NCBI RefSeq assembly: GCF_036116635.1
Contig: NZ_CP107995.1
Span: 4,030,001 to 4,094,000 of the forward strand
DNA length: 64,000 nucleotides
DNA from: Amycolatopsis sp. NBC_00345
GTDB taxonomy: Bacteria; Actinomycetota; Actinomycetes; Mycobacteriales; Pseudonocardiaceae
Reading direction: 5' to 3'
Part shown: positions 52,940 to 60,288 of the stretch, piece after piece
Layout: each line of letters opens with the position of its first letter
Position numbering within the stretch: position 1 is the stretch's first letter
Notes under the pieces: generated by a model
The model's database searches: none
What the model saw: only the letters and a program-made list of their open reading frames with translations
Told to the model about the DNA's origin: nothing
Translations under genes and position numbers: made by a program

Positions 52940-52942
52940 GGG

Positions 52943-54028
52943 TCATCGCTCCCCGATCATGATCAGCGACCGCGCGCCATGGCCCGCCCGCATCCGGGCG
53001 AACGCTTCGGGCACCTCGGCGAGCGAAATCCGGTGTGTCACCAGGGTTTCCAGGTCGAGCGCGCCGGAGCGGACCTCCTCGGCGAGCAGCGGGATGTCGC
53101 GGTCCGGGTCCGACGCGCCGTACACGGTGCTGGTGAGCGTGCGCGCGAAGTGGAAGATCTCCAGCGGGTTGAACACCACCTCCTGATCGCGCCGCCCGAC
53201 GCCGACCACGGTGCAGTGCCCGCCGCGGCGCACCGAACTCCACGCGGCGCGGATCGTGGCGGCCGCGCCGACGCACTCGAACGCGTGATCCGCGCCGCGG
53301 CCCTCGGTCAGCCCGCGCACCGGCCGGGCCAGTTTGGCGTCGCTGAGCAGGAAGTGCGTCGCCCCGGCGGCCCGTGCCAGCTCCTCCTTCTCCGGCGAAA
53401 CGTCCACAGCGATGATCGGCGACGCGCCCGCGAGCTTCGCCCCGAGCACCGCGCACAACCCGATGCCGCCCAGCCCGATCACGAGCACTGACTGTCCACT
53501 CCGGACCTTCGCGGTGTTGCGCACGGCGCCGATGCCGGTCAGCACGGCGCAGCCCATCAGCGCGGCCAGGTCCAGCGGGACACCGGCGGGCAGCGGCACG
53601 ACGGACTTGCCGGGCAGCACCGTTTCCTCGGCGAAGCCGCCGACCCCGAGGACGACGTGCAGCTGCTCGCCGCCGACCTCCCCGCGGGGCAAGGTGGTGA
53701 TCCCTTCGATCGCGGCGCACAGCCACGGCTCGCCGGCCCGGCAGAACCAGCACTCCCGGCAGGCCGCGGCCCAGTTCAGCACCACGCGGTCACCCGGCCG
53801 GACGTGCGTCACCTCCGCGCCGGTCTCGGCGACGATGCCCGAGGCCTCGTGCCCGGGCACGAACGGGTACTGCGGGCTCAGCGTCCCGTCCACCATGGAC
53901 AGATCGGAGTGGCAGACGCCCGCCGCGGTGATCCGCACCCGCACGTCCGCCGGCCCGACGGGCGGCAGCGTGACGTCCAGTACCTCCGGCTCCGCACCCG
54001 GCTCGCGCACGACAACGGCTTTGACCAC
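52943..54028 (-). CDS. Zinc-dependent alcohol dehydrogenase
   Basis: A 361-residue medium-chain dehydrogenase. Catalytic zinc region: CHSDLS and GHEASGIV; structural zinc cysteines in CRECWFCRAGEPWLC; cofactor fold VLVIGLGGIGLCAVLGAK with Asp in the following IAVDVS favouring NAD. The sequence resembles the class III/NDMA-type alcohol dehydrogenases of actinobacteria. GTG start with AAGGAG 8 bases upstream. It is 34 bases downstream of the aldehyde dehydrogenase and should be co-transcribed, giving alcohol to aldehyde to acid oxidation. Confidence 0.92.
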   Translation of the reverse strand: MVKAVVVREPGAEPEVLDVTLPPVGPADVRVRITAAGVCHSDLSMVDGTLSPQYPFVPGHEASGIVAETGAEVTHVRPGDRVVLNWAAACRECWFCRAGEPWLCAAIEGITTLPRGEVGGEQLHVVLGVGGFAEETVLPGKSVVPLPAGVPLDLAALMGCAVLTGIGAVRNTAKVRSGQSVLVIGLGGIGLCAVLGAKLAGASPIIAVDVSPEKEELARAAGATHFLLSDAKLARPVRGLTEGRGADHAFECVGAAATIRAAWSSVRRGGHCTVVGVGRRDQEVVFNPLEIFHFARTLTSTVYGASDPDRDIPLLAEEVRSGALDLETLVTHRISLAEVPEAFARMRAGHGARSLIMIGER

Positions 54029-54062
54029 GGCGTCTTCTCCTTGTCCGGCACGGAAAAACGGA

Positions 54063-55478
54063 TCAGAGCTGGATGGACTTGACCTCGGTGAACTCGGCCA
54101 TCGCGGAGCGGCCCATCTCCCGGCCGACGCCGGACTGCTTGTACCCGCCGAAGGGCGCGAGCGGGTTGTACGCGCCGCCGTTGACGTCGATCTGGCCGGT
54201 GCGCACACGCCGCGCGAAGGCCAGCGCGCGGTCCGGGTCGGCCGACCAGACGGCGCCGTGCAGGCCGTAACGCGAGTTGTTCGCGATCCGCAGCGCGTCG
54301 GCCTCGTCGTCGAACGGGATGATCGACAGCACCGGGCCGAAGATCTCCTCCTGCGCGATGGTGGAATCCGGGTCGACGTCCGCGAACACCGTCGGCGCCA
54401 CGAAATAGCCGGTGTCCAGCCCGGCCGGGGCGTCGGCGCCGCCGGTCACCAGCGTCGCGCCCTCGGCCACGCCCTTGGCGATGAACTCCCGGACGCGCTC
54501 GCGCTGCGCGGCCGAAACCAGCGGGCCGAGCTTCGTCTTCGGGTCCAGCGGGTCGCCGGGGGTGAAGCCCTCGGCGAACTTCTTCGCCAGCGCCACGGCT
54601 TCTTCGTGCTTCTCGCGCGGGACGAGCATCCGCGTCCAGGCCGTGCAGGTCTGGCCGCCGTTGAGGAAGGCGTTGGAAACGCCGACCTTCACGGCGGTCG
54701 CGAGGTCCGCGTCGTCGAGGATCACGTTCGCGGACTTGCCGCCCAGCTCCAGCGTGACCCGCTTGACCGAGCGCGCGGCCAGCTCGGCCACGCGGGTGCC
54801 CGCGCGCACGGACCCGGTGAACGACACGACGTCGACCTCCGGGTGCGTCGCCAGCGCTTCGCCGGCCACGGGGCCGAACCCGGTGACCAGGTTGACCACG
54901 CCGGGCGGGAAACCGGCCTCGTGGATCGCGTCGAACAGCTGGTACGCGCTCAGCGGCGCGACCTCGCTGGGCTTGACCACCACGGTGCAGCCCGCGGCCA
55001 GCGCGGGCGCGATCTTGCAGGTGATCTGGTGCAGCGGGTAGTTCCACGGCGTGATCGCGGCGACCACGCCCGCGGCCTCGCGCACGATGAGCGAGTTGCC
55101 GACCCGCTCGTCGGCCTCGTCCTCGGCGAGCAGGTCGACGAACGTCCGCACGTCCGTCTGCGGCAGCGCGGCCTGGATGCGCGTGGCCATGCGCAACGGC
55201 GTGCCGACGTCGCGAGCGATGGTCTCGCCGATCTCCTCGGCGCGCTTCACCAGGCCCTCGTGCAGGCGCCGCAAGCATTCCCCGCGCTCGGCCCGGCTGG
55301 TGGCGGACCACGCGGGGAAGGCCTCCCGCGCCGCGCGCACCGCGCGATCGGCGTCCTCGGCCGTGCCCTCGGGAATCACCGCCAGCACCTGCTCGGTGGC
55401 CGGGTTCTCCACCGCGATCGTGGCGCCGGCCCCCGGCACCCACTCGCCGCCGACGTACAGCACGTTGCGCTCTTCCAC
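54063..55478 (-). CDS. Aldehyde dehydrogenase
   Basis: A 471-residue NAD(P)-dependent aldehyde dehydrogenase. Active-site residues: Asn in TPWNYPLHQITCK, Glu in LELGGKSAN and the catalytic Cys in NGGQTCTAW. EEIFGPVLSIIPF and the C-terminal FGGYKQSGVGREMG are typical. GTG start with AAGGAG 5 bases upstream. It precedes the alcohol dehydrogenase and follows the GntR gene with a 114-base gap containing 13-bp tandem repeats. The pair probably oxidises an alcohol to the carboxylic acid under GntR control. Confidence 0.94.
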   Translation of the reverse strand: MEERNVLYVGGEWVPGAGATIAVENPATEQVLAVIPEGTAEDADRAVRAAREAFPAWSATSRAERGECLRRLHEGLVKRAEEIGETIARDVGTPLRMATRIQAALPQTDVRTFVDLLAEDEADERVGNSLIVREAAGVVAAITPWNYPLHQITCKIAPALAAGCTVVVKPSEVAPLSAYQLFDAIHEAGFPPGVVNLVTGFGPVAGEALATHPEVDVVSFTGSVRAGTRVAELAARSVKRVTLELGGKSANVILDDADLATAVKVGVSNAFLNGGQTCTAWTRMLVPREKHEEAVALAKKFAEGFTPGDPLDPKTKLGPLVSAAQRERVREFIAKGVAEGATLVTGGADAPAGLDTGYFVAPTVFADVDPDSTIAQEEIFGPVLSIIPFDDEADALRIANNSRYGLHGAVWSADPDRALAFARRVRTGQIDVNGGAYNPLAPFGGYKQSGVGREMGRSAMAEFTEVKSIQL

Positions 55479-55540
55479 CGAGTCTCCTTCGACCGGAACC
55501 GTTCGCGACCGGACTCTATAGAAAAATGCGCCCGCCTGCC

Positions 55541-55588
55541 CAGTGCCGTTTTTCAGTGCCGTTCTTCAGCGCCGTTCTTCAGTGCGGG
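55541..55588. repeat. 13-bp tandem repeat
   Basis: About 3.7 copies of a 13-base unit beginning at 55541, 55554, 55567 and 55580; the unit is CAGTGCCGTTCTT with one substitution per copy. It lies between the GntR stop (55593) and the ALDH start, in what may be the ALDH promoter region. Confidence 0.8.
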
Positions 55589-55592
55589 TTCG

Positions 55593-56282
55593 TCACTCGC
55601 CGGCCAGCACGCCTTGCGCGGCAAGGAAGTCGACGAGCAGGTCGCCGGCCTTGTGGATGTGCGCCCGCATGGCGTCGCGCGCGGGGCCGGCGCTGCGGGT
55701 CCGGAGCGCGCGCAGCAGCGGGCCGTGGTCGTCGCGGGCGGCGAGCGGCCAGCCGGGGATGTCGGCGTACGCGGTGAACGGCACGTACCGCAGCGTCAGG
55801 GACAGCATCCAGGTGAGCTTCGGCGCGTCCGCGGCGTGGTTGACGATCCGGTGCAGCTCGAAGTCGGCCCGCTCGGTCGTGCCGAGGTCGGCGGCGCGCA
55901 CGGCGTCCTCCAGCTCCTCCTGCAGCTTCACCAGCGTGGCCAGCTGCCCGGCGGTCAGCCGCTCGGCCGCGCGGGCCGCCAGCTCACCGGAGAGGTAGGC
56001 CTGCATGTCGTAGAGGTCCACGACGTCCCGGCGCCGCACCGGCACCACGCTGAACCCGCGGCCGGGCCGGAACTCCACCATGCCCTCGCCGGTCAGCGAC
56101 ATCAGCGCCTCGCGCACCGGCGTCGCGCTGACGCCGAGCTGCTCGGCCAGGTGCTCGGTGCGCAGCCGCTCGCCACCCCGGACGGCGCCGGTCATGATCA
56201 GGTCGCGCACCTGCTTCGCCACCCGCGGGGTCAACCGCTCCCCCGGCTGCCGCGCCGCTCCCGCCTCACCCGCCTCACGCAT
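55593..56282 (-). CDS. GntR/FadR-type regulator (FCD domain)
   Basis: A 229-residue regulator. Winged helix at about 15-80: QVRDLIMTGAVRGGERLRTE, then LAEQLGVSATPVREALMSLT. The FCD effector domain follows (RRDVVDLYDMQAYLSGELAA, FELHRIVNHAAD, MRAHIHKAGDLL), with the metal-binding Asp and His positions conserved as a set. These proteins usually sense organic acids. The ATG at 56282 has a weak ribosome site 10 bases away; an upstream in-frame start at 56315 is possible. It lies directly upstream of the ALDH-ADH pair, its probable target. Confidence 0.9.
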   Translation of the reverse strand: MREAGEAGAARQPGERLTPRVAKQVRDLIMTGAVRGGERLRTEHLAEQLGVSATPVREALMSLTGEGMVEFRPGRGFSVVPVRRRDVVDLYDMQAYLSGELAARAAERLTAGQLATLVKLQEELEDAVRAADLGTTERADFELHRIVNHAADAPKLTWMLSLTLRYVPFTAYADIPGWPLAARDDHGPLLRALRTRSAGPARDAMRAHIHKAGDLLVDFLAAQGVLAGE

Positions 56283-56505
56283 GAAACGACCACCCTGCAC
56301 GGATCCAGGCGACAATTCCCGTCATCGTAACCGCTCCCCCGCCACCCGGCGCGCGGTCGAACTCCGCGGCCGCGAACGTGACCCCAGTCACATTTGACCG
56401 TCCGGAGAACCGGCCACGCCGCACTGGCGACTACCCGGATGAGCCCCGGATCGCGGGGCCGGCCGATCAAGTGTCCGAAGTGGACACCGACTCAGGGGAG
56501 AAGTC

Positions 56506-56955
56506 ATGGCGCTGACACGCAAGCAGGGAATCCTGATGACCGGAGCGGCCGCGGCGGTCCTGCTGACCGCGGGCACGATCGGCGTCGCCGGCGCTTCGAC
56601 GAACCCGGCGCAGAACACGGGGAGCACGCAGAACATGGCACAGCACATGCAGAACGCGGCCCAGCAGCCGCCGAAGGGCGCCCGCGCGGTCGTCCAGGTC
56701 AGCCCGAACCCGACCACCGAACGAGGCCAGGAGATCACGATCACCGGCAACTGCGGCGGCGGCACCGGCTTGAAGGCCGTCGTCGGCGGTTCCTTCGAGC
56801 GCCCGACGCTGGTGAACATCACCATCCTGAAGAGCGACCCGGCGGGCTTCCTCGCGAAGGCCAACGTCGCGCCGAACATCGGCAACGGCGTCGGCCCGGT
56901 CCTGGTGGACTGCGGCGGCGAGGCCGGCGTGACCCTGCTCGTCACGCACGTCTGA
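56506..56955 (+). CDS. Small secreted protein of unknown function
   Basis: A 149-residue exported protein. The N-terminus is a signal peptide (TGAAAAVLLTAGTIGVAGAS), followed by an Asn/Gln/Met-rich linker (about 30-55) and a compact beta-rich domain of about 90 residues beginning VVQVSPNPTTERGQEITITG. Two cysteines (NCGGG and DCGGE) are placed to form one disulfide. The domain start resembles bacterial immunoglobulin-like modules. GGGGAG lies 5 bases before the ATG. No family is recognised and no neighbour suggests a role. Confidence 0.75.
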   Translation: MALTRKQGILMTGAAAAVLLTAGTIGVAGASTNPAQNTGSTQNMAQHMQNAAQQPPKGARAVVQVSPNPTTERGQEITITGNCGGGTGLKAVVGGSFERPTLVNITILKSDPAGFLAKANVAPNIGNGVGPVLVDCGGEAGVTLLVTHV

Positions 56956-57117
56956 CGAGCGCGGGGGCGGCCGGGTGCGCACCCGGCCGCCCCGTCGTCC
57001 CGGTTCACCCCAATGGCCGCTTTCGCCGCTGTCAGCGCGCTGTCAGGCCACTGTGAGGTTGCTGTGCATCCGCCTTTCCATGATGCCCCGCGGCCCGAAG
57101 CGTGCTGATCTGGACAA

Positions 57118-57930
57118 GTGACGATCAACGTTTCCCGGGTGGTGCTGGCGGTCTCGACCGCGGCGATGCTCGTGCTGGCGGGCGGGGCCACGGTCAACCC
57201 GGCGGACGAGGCGACCGCGCTCGCCGCCGGTTACCCGGTTCCGACCCCCGGGCCCGGCGACGTCGCACAGCCCGCCCCGACCACCGCCTCCGCGACCACT
57301 GCCCCCGCAACCGCCGCGACGCCCGCGGTGGGCGCGTTGTTCTCCGGTGGCAACCACTTCTGCTCGGCCAGCGTGGTGGACAGCCCGTCCGGCGATCTCG
57401 TCCTCACGGCCGCACACTGTCTCAGCGGCGGGACCTCCGGTCTGACCTTCGTGCCCGGCTACCACGACGGCGTCTCGCCGTACGGCAGCTGGACGGTGAC
57501 CGCCGAGGCGGTCCCCGCGGGCTGGACGGCGTCGGCGGACCAGGACCTCGATTTCGCGTTCCTCACCGTCACGCAATCGGGCAACCCCGCGTCGCTGGAG
57601 AGCCTGGCCGGAGCGAACCGCCTCGGCATCAGCCAGGGCTTCGTCAACCAGGTCACCCTCACCGGTTACCCCGACACCACCTCGGAGCCGGTGGTCTGCG
57701 CGAACACGACTTCGCAGTCGGACGTCTACCAGGAGCGCATCGCCTGCCCCGGCTTCCCGGACGGCACCAGCGGCGGCCCCTGGGTCACCGCCGCCGACCC
57801 GGTGACCGGGCTCGGCACCGTCGTCGGCGTGATCGGCGGCTACGAGCAAGGCGGCGACACCCCGGACGTCTCGTACAGCGCCTACTTCGACGGCGACATC
57901 CAGCAGCTGTACAACTCCGCGATCGGCTGA
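57118..57930 (+). CDS. Secreted trypsin-like serine protease (S1)
   Basis: A 270-residue exported chymotrypsin-fold protease. Signal sequence (VVLAVSTAAMLVLAGGATVN), a Thr/Ala/Pro-rich linker (about 40-75), then the catalytic domain with His in VLTAAHCLSG, Asp in DLDFAFLTV and Ser in DGTSGGPWV. Cysteines flank the His and the Ser loops. GTG start at 57118 lacks a Shine-Dalgarno sequence; TGCTGATCT (57103-57111, extended -10 type) 6 bases before the GTG suggests a leaderless message. Confidence 0.87.
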   Translation: MTINVSRVVLAVSTAAMLVLAGGATVNPADEATALAAGYPVPTPGPGDVAQPAPTTASATTAPATAATPAVGALFSGGNHFCSASVVDSPSGDLVLTAAHCLSGGTSGLTFVPGYHDGVSPYGSWTVTAEAVPAGWTASADQDLDFAFLTVTQSGNPASLESLAGANRLGISQGFVNQVTLTGYPDTTSEPVVCANTTSQSDVYQERIACPGFPDGTSGGPWVTAADPVTGLGTVVGVIGGYEQGGDTPDVSYSAYFDGDIQQLYNSAIG

Positions 57931-57989
57931 CCGCAGCGGCTCGGCCTGGCGGCTGTCCGCCGTAGCGCTGTCGATCACATTCGCCGGAG

Positions 57990-58020
57990 TTGACCCGGAG
58001 TGCACTCCAGTTCCTAGCCT
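57990..58020 (+). promoter_or_regulatory. MerR-type promoter with 19-bp spacer and central palindrome
   Basis: TTGACC (57990-57995), a 19-base spacer and TAGCCT (58015-58020). The spacer contains the perfect palindrome GGAGTGCACTCC (57997-58008). A long spacer with a dyad between -35 and -10 is the hallmark of MerR-family activation by DNA untwisting. The ATG of the SDR gene follows 6 bases after the -10 box, so the message would be leaderless. Confidence 0.75.
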
Positions 58021-58026
58021 GGGGTC

Positions 58027-58992
58027 ATGACCGTGAACCAGCAGCACAAGATCGGCTCCGGCTTCGGCTGGGGCAGCACCGCCACCGACGTCCTCACCGG
58101 GATCGACCTCACGGGCAAGCTCGCGATCGTCACCGGCGGCTACTCCGGCCTCGGCCTGGAGACCACCCGGGCCCTGACCGCGGCCGGCGCGCACGTCGTC
58201 GTCCCCGCCCGGCGCCCGGACGTCGCCGCGGAAGCCCTCGCGGACGTCGACGGCGCCGAAACCGCCGCCCTCGACCTCGGTGACCTGGAGAGCGTTCGCG
58301 CCTTCGCCGAAAGCTTCCTGGCTTCCGGCCGCCGCATCGGCCTGATCATCGACAGCGCGGCCGTGATGGCCTGCCCGGAAACGCGGATCGGCCCGGGCTG
58401 GGAAGCCCAGTTCGCGACGAACCACCTCGGCCACTTCGCCCTTATCAACCGCCTCTGGCCAGCCGTCCGCCCCGGCGCGCGGATCGTCTCCGTCTCCTCC
58501 CGGGGCCACCACTTCTCCGACATCCGCTGGGACGACCTGCACTTCACCGAAGGCCCCTACGACAAGTGGGAGGCTTACGGCCAGGCGAAAACCGCCAACG
58601 TCCTCTTCGCAGTCCAGCTCGACACCCTCGCCCGCGAAAGCGGCGTACGCGCCTTCGCCCTGCACCCCGGCGGCATCATGACGCCGCTGCAACGCCACCT
58701 GTCGCACGAGGAGAAGGTCGAGCGCGGCTGGATCGACGAGAGCGGCAAGCTGCTCGTCACGTTCAAGACCCCGGAGCAGGGCGCGGCCACCCAGGTGTGG
58801 GCCGCCACGTCCCCCCAGCTGGACGACCTCGGCGGCCTGTACTGCGAAGACTGCGACATCGCGGAATTCGCCGCCGACGACGCCGGCCCGGAGTCCGGCG
58901 TCCGCGGCTACGCCCTCGACCCCGCCCAGGCGGCGCGGCTGTGGGCCTTGTCCGCGGAACTGACCGGGGTGGACGCCTTCGCCGCCCACTGA
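58027..58992 (+). CDS. SDR-family dehydrogenase, retinol dehydrogenase-like, MerR-type promoter
   Basis: A 321-residue short-chain dehydrogenase. Motifs: VTGGYSGLG (cofactor), DSAAVMA in place of NAG, SVSSRGHH (Ser) and YGQAK (Tyr and Lys). It is a paralogue of the SDR at 1701-2618, including the shared NHLGHFAL and the C-terminal ALDPAQAARLW. Unlike that gene it stands alone, behind a promoter with a 19-base spacer and dyad (57990-58020), so it should respond to a MerR-type regulator, perhaps to a toxic electrophile. The start is a leaderless ATG. The substrate is unknown. Confidence 0.88.
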   Translation: MTVNQQHKIGSGFGWGSTATDVLTGIDLTGKLAIVTGGYSGLGLETTRALTAAGAHVVVPARRPDVAAEALADVDGAETAALDLGDLESVRAFAESFLASGRRIGLIIDSAAVMACPETRIGPGWEAQFATNHLGHFALINRLWPAVRPGARIVSVSSRGHHFSDIRWDDLHFTEGPYDKWEAYGQAKTANVLFAVQLDTLARESGVRAFALHPGGIMTPLQRHLSHEEKVERGWIDESGKLLVTFKTPEQGAATQVWAATSPQLDDLGGLYCEDCDIAEFAADDAGPESGVRGYALDPAQAARLWALSAELTGVDAFAAH

Positions 58993-59358
58993 ACTGGGCC
59001 GGCGCCCGGCGCCCGTCGCTCGGGCTGGCGGCTCGGGGCTGGTGGGCTCGGGCTGGCGGCTCAAGACTCGGGGCCGGACGCGGCCGCCGGTCGTGAGTCC
59101 ACATCGGACACACGACCGGGCCGCGACCGACCCGACCGGAGTCGTGCGCACACCTAGGCGGCAGAGTCGGCAGCCGACCAGCACCGCTCAGCGACACACC
59201 CTCAACGCGGCGGCAGAATCGTCACCTGAGCAGCACCGCCCGGCGAGCTATCCTCAACTCGGCGGCAGAGCCGTCACCTGGACAGCACCGCCCAGCGAGG
59301 CATCCTCAACTCGGCGGCAGAGCCGTCACCTGAACAGCACCGCCCGGCGATCGCACCG
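58993..59358. other. Spacer with GC-rich sequence and tandem repeats
   Basis: No gene is supported here. The first 160 bases are GGGCTGGCGGCTC-rich low-complexity sequence with short duplications (CTCGGGCTGGCGGCTC-like at 59020-59035 and 59046-59062). From 59156 on, the spacer is filled by 52-bp tandem repeats that reach the stop codon of the next gene. Confidence 0.75.
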
Positions 59359-59363
59359 TCAGC
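59156..59363. repeat. Tandem array of four 52-bp repeats
   Basis: Units start at 59156, 59208, 59260 and 59312. Units 2 and 3 are almost identical; units 1 and 4 have diverged at their outer ends. The consensus begins CGGCGGCAGAGCCGTCACCT and continues through CAGCACCGCCC to ATCCTCAACT. A partial fifth unit (CGGCGGCGTCGTCACCTGG, from 59368) is the 3' end of the downstream gene itself, so the array looks as if it expanded from that gene's tail. Confidence 0.85.
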
Positions 59364-60183
59364 TCGTCGGCGGCGTCGTCACCTGGTGCAGGGACAGGTC
59401 GGGCCCGGCGGCGGAATCCTCGGTCCAGGCGCCGGTGTCCGCGGTCCAGGTCTGGCCGGCGAAGCTGACCTTGTCGATGCCCAGCGGGATCGCGCGGGCG
59501 ATCAGCCAGCTGCTGAACGCCCAGCCCTGCGCGGCCGGGTGGGGGCCGCTGAGCTTGGCCGTGCCGAGTTCGGCCTCCGCGGTGGTCACCAGGTTCGCCG
59601 TGGGCAGGCCGACAGTGAGGTTGCGGCAGGTCAGCGCCGCCGGGAACTCGCCGGTGAGGGCGGACGCCGCGGCGCGGGCCTCGGGCTCCCACTGGGCGTA
59701 GGCGTCGGGGGCGCCCGAGCGCTGCACGGACTGCGCGACCTCCGTGATCGGCAGCGTCTGCCAGTTGTCCAGCTCCACGAGCTTCTCGTAGAACGCCGTC
59801 GACGCGTAGACCGGGTCCTGCAGCTGCGCGGGCGTGCCCCAGCCCTGGCTCGGCCGCTGCTGGAACAGGCCGATCGAATCCCGGTCGCCGCCGCTGAGGT
59901 TGCGCAGCTTCGACTCCTGCAGCGCCGTGGCCAGTGCGATCGTCACGGCGTGCCCGGGCAGCCCGCGCTGGATCCCGACGGCCGCGATCGTCGCCGCGTT
60001 GCCCATCTGGTCCGGCTGCAGCGTGAACTGCGTGGCCGCGGCGGCGTTCGCGTCCTTCGGCAGCGAGACCGTGCACCCCGGCGTCGTGACGCCCTTGCGG
60101 TTGAGCACGACCACCACCACGATCACGGCCGCGAGGACCAGCACGACAGCCACGATCGCCGCCCGCACGCCGCACCCGCGCAC
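59359..60183 (-). CDS. Membrane-anchored transglycosylase-like protein
   Basis: A 274-residue protein with one N-terminal membrane helix (AAIVAVVLVLAAVIVVVVVL) and an extracytoplasmic domain. Residues 65-150 resemble a lysozyme/SLT-like fold of a conserved actinobacterial family: AVTIALATALQESKLRNLSG, then DRDSIGLFQQRPSQGWG and YASTAFYEKL; the Glu of QESKL is at the place of a catalytic acid. Function unproven; cell-wall glycan binding or cleavage is the natural guess. GTG start. The 3' end merges with the 52-bp repeat array. Confidence 0.75.
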   Translation of the reverse strand: MRGCGVRAAIVAVVLVLAAVIVVVVVLNRKGVTTPGCTVSLPKDANAAAATQFTLQPDQMGNAATIAAVGIQRGLPGHAVTIALATALQESKLRNLSGGDRDSIGLFQQRPSQGWGTPAQLQDPVYASTAFYEKLVELDNWQTLPITEVAQSVQRSGAPDAYAQWEPEARAAASALTGEFPAALTCRNLTVGLPTANLVTTAEAELGTAKLSGPHPAAQGWAFSSWLIARAIPLGIDKVSFAGQTWTADTGAWTEDSAAGPDLSLHQVTTPPTS

Positions 60184-60288
60184 CCGAAACCCCCACCCCT
60201 TGACAACACCGGACGGGGCAAGTCTGCCCGGGACCCCGGTGCGGTGAGCGTGTGGGTACGGCGCTGGGTCCTGGTGCTGGGCCCGGCG

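Noticed and set aside
59156..59363. CRISPR array or small-protein gene in the 52-bp repeats
   Set aside because: Whole units including the would-be spacers are repeated, and no ribosome site with a sensible open frame is present.
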